Assembly (NCBI GenBank): GCA_001800245.1
Contig: MGVA01000027.1
Span: forward strand, 90,559 to 154,558
Reading direction: 5' to 3'
DNA from: Elusimicrobia bacterium RIFOXYA12_FULL_51_18
GTDB lineage: Bacteria > Elusimicrobiota > Elusimicrobia > Elusimicrobiales > UBA9959
Length of the DNA: 64,000 nt
Shown: one piece after another, positions 15,417 to 24,293 of the stretch
How the letters are laid out: the number at the start of each line of letters is the position of its first letter
Position numbering within the stretch: position 1 is the first letter of the stretch
Translations under genes and position numbers: made by a program
The notes under the pieces: model-generated
What the model was told of the DNA's origin: nothing
What the model saw: the letters and a program-made list of their open reading frames with translations, nothing else
Database searches by the model: none

Positions 15417-17108
15417 ATGCCCGAAGAAGTAAGCATTTTGAAAGCGCCGAAAGTGAAGCGGATTGCATTATACTGCCGGAAGTCCAACGACGAGAACCTG
15501 ACGAATAATGTAACGTCTATTGACGCTCAAAAATCCTGTTGCAGAAGCTATATCGAGATTCAGAAGTCCAACGGCTGGGAAGAATGCCAGGAGGCGTTTG
15601 ATGATCCGGCGGAGTCAGGCAAGAGCCTTAAGCGCCCGGCGATGCAGCGGCTATTAAAACGCATCGCGGAGGGCAAGGTCGACGGCGTAATCGTTTACAA
15701 AATCGACAGGCTTACTAGAAATTCAAAAGATTTTCATGGCCTCCTGGAGCTTTTTGAGAAGCACGACGTCGCCTTCGTCTCTGCAACAGAAAGCATCGAC
15801 ACAAAATCTCCGCAAGGCCGGTTGATGACTGCGATTATGATTCAGTTTGCACAATACGACAGAGAGCTGGATGTTCTGCGGTCCCAGGATTTCCATCTGG
15901 CCCGCGCCAAGAAAGGCTTGTGGAGCGGCGGCTGGCATCCGCTCGGCTATGATATTAAGGAGAAGATGTTGGTGGTTAACGAAAAAGAAGCCGAGCTCGT
16001 GAACCGCATCTTTAATATGTATGTTAAGTATCATTCCACTATGCGGGTCGCGCAGGAGTTAAACCAGCTTGGATTCCGCCGCAAACTTTATAAAATCAAA
16101 ACCGGTAAAACTTATGGCGGAAAACCTTTCGATATGGATGGGGTCCTCACCATTCTTCAGCAAAAGGCATATATGGGTTCTATTCAGAACACGCGCACCA
16201 AGCAGGCGTTTCCCGGCCAGCATAAGCCCATAATTAATCCCGAGTTGTTTGCGGAGGTGCAGGAGCTATTACTCTCACGCAATCATAGGGGCGGCGAAGT
16301 CCACTTTGCCGTAAATAAACACGGCTTCTTATTGAAGGGACTTCTTAGCTGCGGCGAGTGCGGTAATGCCATTGTGCCCACATTCGGGAATAAGAAGGGT
16401 AAGGCGCACCTATATTACAAATGCTTGTCGGGGTCCAACGGCTTGCCGCATAATTGCGCCATAACTCCCCTTGGTGCCAGGAAGTTGGAGGCTTACATAG
16501 TTGAGAACATTGCCGCTATAGGCTGGGACAGGCCGTTCTTGGAGTCGGTCGTTACCAAGACCCAGCAAAAGGCAAAGGAATGTCTCACGCCTTTGGCTAA
16601 GGATCGCCAGGTGATTGAAGGGCAGCTTAAAACTATACAGGGTGAGCTGCGGCAACTGGTGAATCTGGTCAAGGCCGGAAGCGCGTCCGCTGAGGTAGCA
16701 GATGAAATCCAGCACCTGGAAGAGGCCAAGAAAGACCTCGCAGGCCGAATACTTAAGATAGAGGCGCTGACTTCGCATAGCCTGAAGGCGGTATATGACG
16801 TGGATGTGATTCAGGGGACATTTCAGCGATTTGCCATATTCATCAACCGGCTACCCGTTGAGCTTCAGATAAAAGCTATTCGCTTACTGGTGGAGCGAAT
16901 TACCATATTTAAGGACCATGTAGTTGTTAAGATATTTGAGTCTCCCGTCGAGGATATCCAAAAAGCGCTGGATGAAAAGTTCGTTTTTAGGGGGGGGTGC
17001 TTACCAGAACAAGGGGGGCCAAAAACGAACTTTAAGCAAAACAACCCCAGAATAGGGGTTGTTGAAGTGGATAAATCTTGGCGCGGTCAAGGGGATTCGA
17101 ACCCGTGA
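15417..17108 (+). CDS. Large serine recombinase (integrase)
   Basis: 563-residue site-specific recombinase of the phage integrase class. The N-terminal resolvase domain has ALYCRKSNDE with the nucleophile Ser23, VIVYKIDRLTRN, and a QFAQYDRELD arginine-helix segment. A recombinase domain follows (about 160-280), then a zinc ribbon with CGECG...C...C (about 305-345) and a coiled coil (about 370-440). AAAGGA precedes the ATG. The last residues WRGQGDSNP are encoded by tRNA T-arm-like sequence, and a GGGGTTGT hairpin lies just inside the stop, so the gene's 3' end probably overlaps the attachment site. It integrates and perhaps excises the element to its left. Confidence 0.9.
   Translation: MPEEVSILKAPKVKRIALYCRKSNDENLTNNVTSIDAQKSCCRSYIEIQKSNGWEECQEAFDDPAESGKSLKRPAMQRLLKRIAEGKVDGVIVYKIDRLTRNSKDFHGLLELFEKHDVAFVSATESIDTKSPQGRLMTAIMIQFAQYDRELDVLRSQDFHLARAKKGLWSGGWHPLGYDIKEKMLVVNEKEAELVNRIFNMYVKYHSTMRVAQELNQLGFRRKLYKIKTGKTYGGKPFDMDGVLTILQQKAYMGSIQNTRTKQAFPGQHKPIINPELFAEVQELLLSRNHRGGEVHFAVNKHGFLLKGLLSCGECGNAIVPTFGNKKGKAHLYYKCLSGSNGLPHNCAITPLGARKLEAYIVENIAAIGWDRPFLESVVTKTQQKAKECLTPLAKDRQVIEGQLKTIQGELRQLVNLVKAGSASAEVADEIQHLEEAKKDLAGRILKIEALTSHSLKAVYDVDVIQGTFQRFAIFINRLPVELQIKAIRLLVERITIFKDHVVVKIFESPVEDIQKALDEKFVFRGGCLPEQGGPKTNFKQNNPRIGVVEVDKSWRGQGDSNP
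17041..17062. repeat. Perfect 8-bp hairpin next to the element boundary
   Basis: ACAACCCC and GGGGTTGT separated by six bases, inside the last codons of the recombinase gene and 19 bases before the tRNA-like sequence. It may be a recombination arm site or part of the terminator of the recombinase transcript. Confidence 0.4.
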
Positions 17109-17169
17109 TTTCTGTCTTGATATGGCGACGCCATCGGTTCTTAAGCCCGAAGCCAACCAGTCCGGCTTA
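17080..17169 (-). other. Probable attachment junction with tRNA-like fragments
   Basis: Read on the minus strand, 17,106-17,080 shows a T-arm-like GGGTTCGAATCCC followed by TTGACCGCGCCA, which looks like a tRNA 3' end. Further 5', GCCGGACTGG (near 17,167) and a TCGGG-CTTAAGA-ACCGA arm with a UAA-type loop resemble acceptor and anticodon pieces of a tRNA-Leu. However, the acceptor halves do not pair, the D-arm is too short, and about 15 extra bases precede the T-arm. I read this as a recombined or decayed tRNA gene at the phage-host junction, not a working tRNA. The boundary lies directly downstream of glyS. Confidence 0.45.
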
Positions 17170-17172
17170 ACA

Positions 17173-19260
17173 TTACTGCTGCAATTGCGACAGGTCGGCG
17201 ACGTCTTCGAAAAGACCGACCAGCGAACCGATCAGCCGGAGACGGTTCTCCTTTATCCGGCTGTCTTCCACCATTACCATTACGGTGTTAAAAAAACCGT
17301 CAAGGTTGCCTTTGACGGCAACCGTCTCCACCAGACTTTTCGCGTAATCGCGGCCGGCGAGACAAATTTTCACCTTGCCGGACAGGACCTTGATGTCCGC
17401 GTATAAGGCGCGCTCTTCGTCCTTTTCAAAAAGAGCCTCATCAGGACCTTCCGCGCCGGCGTGCTTTGCCTGCTTAAGAATATTCTTCGCCCTCTTGAAG
17501 GCCATGGCCAGCGCTTCAAAATCGGGGTTCTTCCTGACAGTGTGCAGATCGTTTATCCGGCGCCGGCAATCCAGGAGGTCCGCGTTCTTGATAAAAAATT
17601 CTTTAACAGCCCTGACCTCGTCAAACCGGAAACCCGCCTCCCCGAACAAAACTTCGGCCCTGGCCCAGGTGAAATCCAGAAGCGCCACAACCGTCTTCTC
17701 CCTGTCGAAACCGCCGGCTTTTTCCGGCAGCAGCTCCAGCGCGCGGGCGAAAGCTTCCTTAAGCGGCAGTTCAAGATCATTCTCGAGAATGATCCTGGCC
17801 AGGCCGAGCGCCTGCCTTCTCAAGGCGTGAGGGTCTTCGCTGCCGGAAGGTATAAGCCCCAGCGCAAAATCCGCCGCCAGAGTATCAAGCTTGCCGGAGA
17901 TGGAAACCACCGAACTTTCCTTAGTGGAAGGGATGGGGGATTTCGCGCTCATAGGCCAATAAAACTCTCCGATGGCCTTGGCGGCTGTTTCGCTAATACC
18001 CGCATTTTTAGCGTAGTAATATCCCATCACGCCCTGCAATTCCGTAAACTCGCGCACGACATTACTGGAAAGATCCGCGTAAACCAGACGGGAAGCGTTC
18101 TTTACCGCTTCCATATCCAAGCCGGGAACGGCGGCGGCCAGCCAGCCTGCGAGCTTTTCCACGCGTTCGGCCCTGTCGTACATAGACCCAAGTTTCTCCT
18201 GAAAGGTCACGGTTTTAAGGGCATTCAGCATTTCTTCCATAGACCCGGCCAAGTCCCGTTGATAAAAAAATATGGCGTCCCGAAATCTGGCTTCAAGAAC
18301 GTTCCTGAAACCTTCCTCCACATTCTTCTGCCCCTTTGAAACGCCGTCCCGGACGCCGACAAAATACGGCTGAAGCTTCTGTTTGTGGTCGCACACGGTG
18401 AAAAACTTGAGCTGTTTTTTCATCACCAGATTCACCAGTTCCCTGGGAAGTTTTAAAAATTCCTGGTCGAAAGCGCCCACCACGCAGACGGGATATTCCA
18501 CCAGGTAAAGGTTTTCCTTGACCAGTTCGGCATCGGCCTCGACTTCGAGCTTTGTCCGCCTGCCGACCTGTTCTATTTCTTTCGCCAGGGTCAGGGCCCG
18601 CTCCTCGTCCTTTACCAGCACATTGGCGTTTTCAAGTATCCTGAAATATTTTTCGGCCGAAAGGATATTAACAGGCCGGGAACCCTTGGCGCTCAGGCCG
18701 ACGGTAAGGCGTCCTGTCCGTATACCGGCGAAGACGAAAGGAATTATTTTATCCCCATAAAGAGCGGCCAGGCTTCGTATGGGCCGGGCGAAGCGCGCGC
18801 GGGTCTCCTCCCAGACCATAGTTTTCGGGAATTGGAGCGAGCCTATAAGACCGGGGAAGATCTCGGCCAGCGCTTTGACCGAAGGGCGGCCCGGGATCTT
18901 TTTATGCGCCACCAGGACTTCTCCCTTGGGCGCGGTTTCTATAGTCAGCTTATCCGGCGTTACGCCATGACCTTTCGCGAAACCGGCGCTCTGGGGAGTG
19001 AAATTGCCTTCGGCGTCTTTCCAGAATTTGGCCAGCGGCCCCATGGCTTTGACGGTCTTTTCTTCAGTCTTCGCCGGAACCCCGGTTATGTGCAGGACCA
19101 GTCTTTTATAGGTGCCGTAAGCTTTAAGGCTTTCAAAAGGGAGGTTGGCGCCGGCCAAAAGTTCGCGGGCCCCGGCTTCCAGCTGGGTTTCCGCGGAAGT
19201 AATGAACCGCGCGGGAATATTCTCGATACGGATCTCAAGCAAAACGTCTCGGTTGATCAT
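17173..19260 (-). CDS. glyS: Glycyl-tRNA synthetase beta subunit
   Basis: 695-residue beta chain of the alpha2-beta2 bacterial glycyl-tRNA synthetase, which carries tRNA-binding parts and supports charging of tRNA-Gly in the cytoplasm. The start MINRDVLLEIRIENIPARF, the internal FPKTMVWE and ARPIRSLAALYG segments, and a PFVFAGI block are typical, and the length matches the family (about 690). GGAG stands seven bases before the ATG. It lies 51 bases after glyQ in the same direction, forming a glyQS operon. Its stop codon is only four bases from the tRNA-like junction, so the inserted element sits immediately at the end of this operon. Confidence 0.95.
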   Translation of the reverse strand: MINRDVLLEIRIENIPARFITSAETQLEAGARELLAGANLPFESLKAYGTYKRLVLHITGVPAKTEEKTVKAMGPLAKFWKDAEGNFTPQSAGFAKGHGVTPDKLTIETAPKGEVLVAHKKIPGRPSVKALAEIFPGLIGSLQFPKTMVWEETRARFARPIRSLAALYGDKIIPFVFAGIRTGRLTVGLSAKGSRPVNILSAEKYFRILENANVLVKDEERALTLAKEIEQVGRRTKLEVEADAELVKENLYLVEYPVCVVGAFDQEFLKLPRELVNLVMKKQLKFFTVCDHKQKLQPYFVGVRDGVSKGQKNVEEGFRNVLEARFRDAIFFYQRDLAGSMEEMLNALKTVTFQEKLGSMYDRAERVEKLAGWLAAAVPGLDMEAVKNASRLVYADLSSNVVREFTELQGVMGYYYAKNAGISETAAKAIGEFYWPMSAKSPIPSTKESSVVSISGKLDTLAADFALGLIPSGSEDPHALRRQALGLARIILENDLELPLKEAFARALELLPEKAGGFDREKTVVALLDFTWARAEVLFGEAGFRFDEVRAVKEFFIKNADLLDCRRRINDLHTVRKNPDFEALAMAFKRAKNILKQAKHAGAEGPDEALFEKDEERALYADIKVLSGKVKICLAGRDYAKSLVETVAVKGNLDGFFNTVMVMVEDSRIKENRLRLIGSLVGLFEDVADLSQLQQ

Positions 19261-19311
19261 ATTTTCTCCAGGATAAAGCCGGTGATCGGGTAATTTAAGG
19301 GATCAATTCAA

Positions 19312-20166
19312 TTAACTTTTCCGCTCCTCATTCGCCTTCACGTGGGCCGCGGCGCAGGCCCTGGCGATATCCCGTATTCTTTTTATGAGGCCCACGCGCT
19401 CGGAAACAGAGATGGCGCCGCGCGCGTCCATAAGGTTGAAAAAGTGCGAACATTTCATCACCAGGTCGTAGGCCGGCAGATAGTGCCCGGCTTTTACCAG
19501 CACGAATATTTCCCTTTCATATTCTTCAAAATTCCTGCGGAGGCCGGCCACGTCCGCGTATTCGAAATTATAGTGCGAAAACTGTTTCTCCTGATCCTTC
19601 GTCATTTCACCGTAAGATACCCGGTCGTTCCACATAAGATCATAGACGCTCTTTTTCTTCTGGACGAACATGGCCAGGCGTTCCAGGCCGTAGGTTATCT
19701 CCACGCTGATGGGATCAAGCTCAAAAGAAGCCATCTGCTGAAAATACGTGAACTGCGTCACTTCCATGCCGTCCAACCATACCTCCCAGCCGATCCCGGA
19801 AGCGCCGAGGGTGGGGGATTCCCAATCGTCCTCTATCCAGCGGATATCATGTTCGTCCGGCTTGATGCCTACGGCCTTGAGAGAATTCAGATAAACCTGC
19901 TGGATATCCTTTAACGGCGGCTTGATAACCACCTGGTACTGATAATATTTGCCGAGGCGGTTGGGATTTTCGCCGAAGCGCCCGTCGCCGGGACGGCGGC
20001 AGGGTTCCACGTACGCGACGCTGGACGGCTTGGGCGTGAGCGAGCCGAAAAAAGTGGCCGGGTTAAAGGTGCCCGCGCCCTTTTCCAGGTCGTAGGGCTG
20101 AAGGATGGCGCAGCCCTGCTTCGCCCAATACTGGTCGAACCTGAGTATAATATCCTGAAAATTCAC
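19312..20166 (-). CDS. glyQ: Glycyl-tRNA synthetase alpha subunit
   Basis: 284-residue catalytic alpha chain of alpha2-beta2 glycyl-tRNA synthetase, which activates glycine with ATP. Highly conserved blocks are visible: [70 protein letters not shown] and [11 protein letters not shown]. It starts at GTG (20166-20164) with GGAGG six bases upstream. It is the first gene of the glyQS operon; a TATAAT on the minus strand at 20,205-20,200 could be its -10 box, though no convincing -35 box is seen. Confidence 0.96.
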   Translation of the reverse strand: MNFQDIILRFDQYWAKQGCAILQPYDLEKGAGTFNPATFFGSLTPKPSSVAYVEPCRRPGDGRFGENPNRLGKYYQYQVVIKPPLKDIQQVYLNSLKAVGIKPDEHDIRWIEDDWESPTLGASGIGWEVWLDGMEVTQFTYFQQMASFELDPISVEITYGLERLAMFVQKKKSVYDLMWNDRVSYGEMTKDQEKQFSHYNFEYADVAGLRRNFEEYEREIFVLVKAGHYLPAYDLVMKCSHFFNLMDARGAISVSERVGLIKRIRDIARACAAAHVKANEERKS

Positions 20167-20281
20167 AATTTGCCTCCGCTTTAAATGAAGAGATTACATA
20201 TTATACTTGAATACAAGGCGGGGGAAAAAGCGGCCGGGGGGAAGGCGGCGCATGACAAGGGACGCGTTTTGGCTAATTTAA

Positions 20282-20287
20282 TATAAT
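20282..20287 (+). promoter_or_regulatory. Putative -10 box very close to the start codon
   Basis: TATAAT within TAATTTAATATAATTA, nine bases before the ATG at 20297. The same 16-base context precedes rpmH. The spacing implies a leaderless or very short-leader message. Confidence 0.4.
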
Positions 20288-20296
20288 TACCCTGAT

Positions 20297-22261
20297 ATGC
20301 TACGGAAACTCAATAGGGTCTTACCCATATTATTTATCTGCTGGGCCATTGTCGTTTATATAATTTCCGAATACAATTCATACATGTTTTTCAACGTATC
20401 CCCGTTGGAATTAATACGCCAGGCTGCGTCTTCATTTTCCCAATGGGACATACGGGGTTTTGCGCATCTTGGCGCGCATTTTAAGCGGCTGTTTCTGATA
20501 GCGGTATTTTTTTACAGCGCGTATAATATCGGGGGGGCTATTCTGTCGAAATTAAACCCCTTGCCAGTCATTATACCGACCGCTGTCGGTTTAGCGGTAT
20601 TGAGCGCCGCGGCCCATATTCTGGGCGTAATGGGATTTATGCACAAAGGCATTATCCTCGCGCTTTTTTTACTTATGAGCGCATATTGCGTAACGCGCCT
20701 TGTTATCGGTAAAGATTATAAACGATTCGCACTATCGGCAGATAAACCGCTTCTGATATATATGAGTATCTTTGGCGCGTTCTGTTTTATAGGCTCCAGC
20801 CTGCCGGAGCTTTTTTACGATTCGCAGGTTTATCACCTGGCAATACCCGAACAATATCTCAAACACGGCGGTATCTTTTACATGCCGCGCAATTTTTTTC
20901 AGCCGCTGATCGGCATGGGCGAATACCTGTATGTATGGCTGCTCCCCTTTAATGAATCCCAGCTGGTGCGGATATTCACTGCGGGAACGGGGATACTGGC
21001 GATGCTGGGGTTTTATTCATGTGTGAAGAAATATTTTTCCGCATCTACGGCGCTGACGCTCATCTCCATCGTCTGTTCAATACCGATGTTCATGATAAAT
21101 CTGACTTCAACCGGAACTGAAATGCTTGCCTTGCTCTTTGTTACCGCCGCGGTAGTCTGCGGTATTGAGTCGGATCGAGATCCCCGCCTTGAACCCATAG
21201 CATATCTGCTCTATGGCTGCGCTATAGCCACAAAACTGACCGCATGCTTCGGCGTGCCGGCGCTCGCGGCCTGGTCATACGCCAAAAATAAAAATTCCGC
21301 TCCGAAGTCAGGCCTGATCGCAAACTGGCTACTGCTTGCCTTACCCATAACTCCCCAGCTGATCCAAAACTGGGCCTTCACCGGAAATCCTTTCTACCCA
21401 TATCTCTCTAACTTTTTGGGACACATAAAACCGGACAAAATGCTCTTCACGCAATGGATAAATGATGTCCATCATGCGCAGTCCGCGGGCCCGTCCAAGC
21501 TTCTGAGCATGCTCTGGCGGGGGAGCGTATTGCAGCCGGTCGGAGGAAGGCGGGATTTTTTCGGCCCGGCGATACTGGCATTGACGCCTTTTCTGCTGTT
21601 TATTAAACGGGAACGCAAACATCTGATTCCCGCGCTGGGCGCCGCCGGAATATGTTTATTGCAGATTCAGTTCACCGAATATGGAAGGATGTTTCTCCCA
21701 TACACGCTGCTTTTTCTGCTGCCTATCGCATGCGCCGTTGATTCGGCGCGCCTCAAAAAAACCATCTCGCTCTTTATCGCCTTATGTTTTGGAGCGAATC
21801 TTTATTGGCAGACTGTGCACTTCAGCGTATTCCTGGACGGGCTTAATTATATCGTGAGGGGCCGCAGCGAGACCGAATATTTATCGCGGACATATCCGCG
21901 GGTCTCTCCGCCGTCCAATCAGCCGGGCTATGAGTTTTTCGCGAAAAATACGGAATATAAAAAAGTGCTCATAGTAGGCGATCCGCGCAGTTATTATTGC
22001 CCGATCTTATCGGAAACCAATTCACAATTCGACATACCGCTGCTTATGGATTATTTTGCGAAGTCATCTTCCGAGCATACCGCGGTTATGCTGAGAAACG
22101 AGGGATTTGACGGCATTTTGATCAACTGGAGCGAACTCAACCGCTTATTTCCCGCGCACCTGGACAAAAAAACGTTTATGGCCAACCTCGCGATCATGCT
22201 TGGAACGGACACAACCGAAGTGTTTAGAAATTCCTGGCTCTCTATCTACAGAATAAATTGA
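20297..22261 (+). CDS. Polytopic membrane protein, possible GT-C (family 39-like) glycosyltransferase
   Basis: 654 residues with about 11-13 hydrophobic segments. After an N-terminal anchor and further helices comes a loop LPELFYDSQVYHLAIPEQYL whose Asp and Tyr/His recall the first extracytoplasmic loop of GT-C lipid-linked sugar transferases, followed by a hydrophilic C-terminal domain (about 540-654). It probably acts at the inner membrane on surface polysaccharide or protein glycosylation. No ribosome-binding site is evident, fitting the close -10 box. It stands alone, divergent from glyQ. The function is inferred from topology and one loop motif only. Confidence 0.5.
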   Translation: MLRKLNRVLPILFICWAIVVYIISEYNSYMFFNVSPLELIRQAASSFSQWDIRGFAHLGAHFKRLFLIAVFFYSAYNIGGAILSKLNPLPVIIPTAVGLAVLSAAAHILGVMGFMHKGIILALFLLMSAYCVTRLVIGKDYKRFALSADKPLLIYMSIFGAFCFIGSSLPELFYDSQVYHLAIPEQYLKHGGIFYMPRNFFQPLIGMGEYLYVWLLPFNESQLVRIFTAGTGILAMLGFYSCVKKYFSASTALTLISIVCSIPMFMINLTSTGTEMLALLFVTAAVVCGIESDRDPRLEPIAYLLYGCAIATKLTACFGVPALAAWSYAKNKNSAPKSGLIANWLLLALPITPQLIQNWAFTGNPFYPYLSNFLGHIKPDKMLFTQWINDVHHAQSAGPSKLLSMLWRGSVLQPVGGRRDFFGPAILALTPFLLFIKRERKHLIPALGAAGICLLQIQFTEYGRMFLPYTLLFLLPIACAVDSARLKKTISLFIALCFGANLYWQTVHFSVFLDGLNYIVRGRSETEYLSRTYPRVSPPSNQPGYEFFAKNTEYKKVLIVGDPRSYYCPILSETNSQFDIPLLMDYFAKSSSEHTAVMLRNEGFDGILINWSELNRLFPAHLDKKTFMANLAIMLGTDTTEVFRNSWLSIYRIN

Positions 22262-22312
22262 CAGTCCGCTAAAAAACCCTACTCGGAGAGGTATGAGGTG
22301 TAAGGGGAATTG

Positions 22313-22502
22313 TTAACCCGAATCCTGCAATTCAAGCCGGTTCACATTCGCAAACCGGCGGCACAAAAAAATGCAGGATTCCCCGCAGCAGCGGGTCGTG
22401 AATTTTCAGCGCTATGCGCGGAAATTCACGAGGGCATATCCGTCGCGAAGCGGCCCCTGAGCACTGCGAAGGGGAAAAATGCAACTGCATTTTTCGGGTT
22501 AA
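22313..22502. repeat. Multi-hairpin palindromic element with 10-bp terminal inverted repeats
   Basis: A 190-bp block bounded by TTAACCCGAA (22313-22322) and TTCGGGTTAA (22493-22502). Inside are successive perfect hairpins: AATCCTGCA/TGCAGGATT (22321-22380), which encloses GCCGGTT/AACCGGC (22336-22359); GTGAATTT/AAATTCAC (22398-22429); and AAAAATGCA/TGCATTTTT (22475-22494). It has no coding potential. It resembles a MITE or a REP/BIME-type element, or a structured RNA between convergent genes. A 13-base piece, TAACCCGAAAAAT, recurs at 33,349-33,361. Confidence 0.65.
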
Positions 22503-22509
22503 AGGGCTG

Positions 22510-23142
22510 TTAAACAAATTCCAGGGTTTTAAGCTGCTGGTTCAGCTGCTCCGAGAAAAATCTTTTCAACAGATTGTCCAGGTAGTCCATGGCCTGCGGC
22601 TCCGCCGCAAGCGCGTGGACCTCAGACCAGGCGCCGTCGTGAAGGGTTTCCCAGAGCCGGGAATCCAGCCCCACCGAAGAATGCTTGAAACCGAACCCCG
22701 CGGTCTCCAGCGCCCGAAGGGTGAAAGCGCGGCGCATCCAGGGAGACAGAACACGGAATAAGCCGTTCTCAAGATCCTCCAACGCCCCGAGCAGAAGCTC
22801 GTATTTTTCCCGGCTTGGCTGGTGGGCCGGCGTGATCTTATTTATCACTTCGCATAAATAGAACGCGGTTAACAGCCTATCCAGTTCCTGGCGTATACGG
22901 GGAAAAACGGCAATGCTTCTGCCCCCGGTGCAAACGGGGAAACTGGATCCGTTCTTGAGGTGAAAACGGTAGTCTCCCAGGCTGATGGGCTCTGAAAGGG
23001 CGCGCAACTTTCCCCGGGACAACCGCACGCTCCTGAAGTTCACCTCGAACTTGCCGCGTTCTCTGGTGAAGACCGTAACAATACGGTCGTTTTCCCGGAG
23101 AGGCCGCCGCCATAGAACGATGCCGTGATCGCAAAAAACCAT
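22510..23142 (-). CDS. recO: DNA repair protein RecO
   Basis: 210-residue recombination mediator that helps RecR load RecA on SSB-coated single strands. The N-terminal OB-fold is recognisable (DHGIVLWRRPLRENDRIVTVFTRERGK), followed by the helical domain with a LTAFYLCEVINK segment. The usual C-terminal zinc cysteines are absent, as in several RecO branches. It ends eight bases from the multi-hairpin element. It is convergent with the membrane protein on its left and divergent from rpmH on its right. No clear Shine-Dalgarno precedes its ATG. Confidence 0.8.
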   Translation of the reverse strand: MVFCDHGIVLWRRPLRENDRIVTVFTRERGKFEVNFRSVRLSRGKLRALSEPISLGDYRFHLKNGSSFPVCTGGRSIAVFPRIRQELDRLLTAFYLCEVINKITPAHQPSREKYELLLGALEDLENGLFRVLSPWMRRAFTLRALETAGFGFKHSSVGLDSRLWETLHDGAWSEVHALAAEPQAMDYLDNLLKRFFSEQLNQQLKTLEFV

Positions 23143-23320
23143 ATGGAGGATATTTTAGCATTAACCGGAATTCCTCTATTGGAGGAATTTCTCTGTCGCA
23201 CGCGTTTACCGGCTTTACCGGACTTAGACGTTCTTATATATACCCGCTTTTATCGGCAAAAAAATGTTCCCGACCGCTGCCATTTTTCGAATATTACTTT
23301 GGTTTAGCGCGTTAATTTAA

Positions 23321-23326
23321 TATAAT
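23321..23326 (+). promoter_or_regulatory. Putative -10 box of the rpmH operon
   Basis: TATAAT inside TTAATTTAATATAATTA, seven bases before the rpmH ATG. No Shine-Dalgarno fits between it and the start, so a leaderless transcript is suggested, as at 20,282. Confidence 0.45.
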
Positions 23327-23333
23327 TAAACAT

Positions 23334-23471
23334 ATGCTACCCACATACAGACCAAATGTAAGAAGAAGAAAGAAGACTCTCGGTTTTAGAGCCAAGATGA
23401 AAACCGCGGGCGGACGAAAGACTTTAGCGAGAAGACGCGCAAAAGGGCGCTGGCATCTCATCCCCGATTAA
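23334..23471 (+). CDS. rpmH: 50S ribosomal protein L34
   Basis: 45-residue, very basic protein: [19 protein letters not shown], then [18 protein letters not shown]. This matches L34 of the large ribosomal subunit along its whole length, which is normal for the family (44-46 residues). It is first in the conserved rpmH-rnpA-yidD-yidC order and lies 19 bases before rnpA. dnaA, often the divergent neighbour of rpmH, is absent here; recO takes that place. Confidence 0.97.
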   Translation: MLPTYRPNVRRRKKTLGFRAKMKTAGGRKTLARRRAKGRWHLIPD

Positions 23472-23490
23472 GGAAACCTCGGTATTCTAA

Positions 23491-23883
23491 GTGAGAAAGT
23501 TTTCTTTTTCCGGGAACTCGCGTCTGCACGGCCGCAAGATCTTTGACTTAGTCTTTAGCGAGGGGAAAAAATCTTCCACCCGCGACCTTGTGATGTGGGC
23601 CTATGTGCCGGGCGCGAAAACGAGCGGGGAGAAATGCCCCGGACTGACCGCATCCGGCAATAACCGATTAGGGCTCGTCATCAGCAAAAAGACCGGCGGC
23701 GCGGTGCGGCGCAACAGACTTAAAAGGCTTCTTCGGGAAGCTTTCAGGCTTTCAAAAGACGGCTTAAGGGACGAAGCGCATATAATAGTATATCCGAAGG
23801 CGGGATGCGGAATAAAAACCCTTTTAGAGGCTAGGACCGCGCTTGGCGCGATCTGGGCCAGGGCTAGAATAGCGAACACATAG
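23491..23883 (+). CDS. rnpA: Ribonuclease P protein component
   Basis: 130-residue basic protein that assists the RNase P RNA in trimming tRNA 5' leaders. The N-terminal FSGNSRLHGRKIFDLVF and the hallmark NRLGLVISKKTGGAVRRNRLKRLLREAFR (the RNR motif) are present. The start is GTG at 23491; the mature family length is about 115-130. It sits between rpmH and yidD, three bases before the latter. Confidence 0.95.
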   Translation: MRKFSFSGNSRLHGRKIFDLVFSEGKKSSTRDLVMWAYVPGAKTSGEKCPGLTASGNNRLGLVISKKTGGAVRRNRLKRLLREAFRLSKDGLRDEAHIIVYPKAGCGIKTLLEARTALGAIWARARIANT

Positions 23884-23886
23884 TAA

Positions 23887-24204
23887 ATGACACGAATTTC
23901 ATGTCGGATAAAACCAGGCTATGCCGGCGCAGTATCAAAGCCCGTGGTTTACGAGCGGCCCGATGGGCGGGTGACTTTTCGTGCTATTAGCGGCTATTCG
24001 CGAATATTGACGGCGGCGCAAACGGCATACGGACTTTTCAGGCCCCTGTTGGGGCCGCGCGCCTGCAGATTCCATCCAACCTGTTCGGAATACGGCTTCC
24101 AATCCCTTAAAAAACACGGGGTGTTAAGGGGCGGCTTATTGAGCGCCGCCAGGATACTCCGCTGCCACCCATGGAATCCGGGCGGACATGATCCCGTTCC
24201 TTGA
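23887..24204 (+). CDS. yidD: Membrane protein insertion efficiency factor YidD
   Basis: 105-residue membrane-associated protein thought to help YidC insert membrane proteins. Diagnostic segments: [32 protein letters not shown] and [17 protein letters not shown] with three conserved cysteines. The N-terminal 35 residues are longer than usual, so the true start could be internal (near the segment before [11 protein letters not shown]). It is followed by yidC in the standard order. Confidence 0.92.
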   Translation: MTRISCRIKPGYAGAVSKPVVYERPDGRVTFRAISGYSRILTAAQTAYGLFRPLLGPRACRFHPTCSEYGFQSLKKHGVLRGGLLSAARILRCHPWNPGGHDPVP

Positions 24205-24293
24205 CAAAGTTGGGAACTGAGCGCCGGGAATTTGGAATTCCACCACCCCGGCCGCCGTCCCGACCACTGAATTGTAAGTATGGAGACAATGTA

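Noticed and set aside
17080..17169. A complete tRNA-Leu(UAA) gene on the minus strand
   Set aside because: A T-arm-like GGGTTCGAATCCC and a UAA-type anticodon-like arm are present, but the GCCGGAC 5' end does not pair with the 3' TGACCGC. The D-arm is about ten bases too short, and about 15 extra bases precede the T-arm.
23143..23333. Replication origin or dnaA next to rpmH
   Set aside because: The rpmH-rnpA-yidD-yidC order often neighbours oriC, but no dnaA, no dnaN and no DnaA-box cluster were seen between recO and rpmH.
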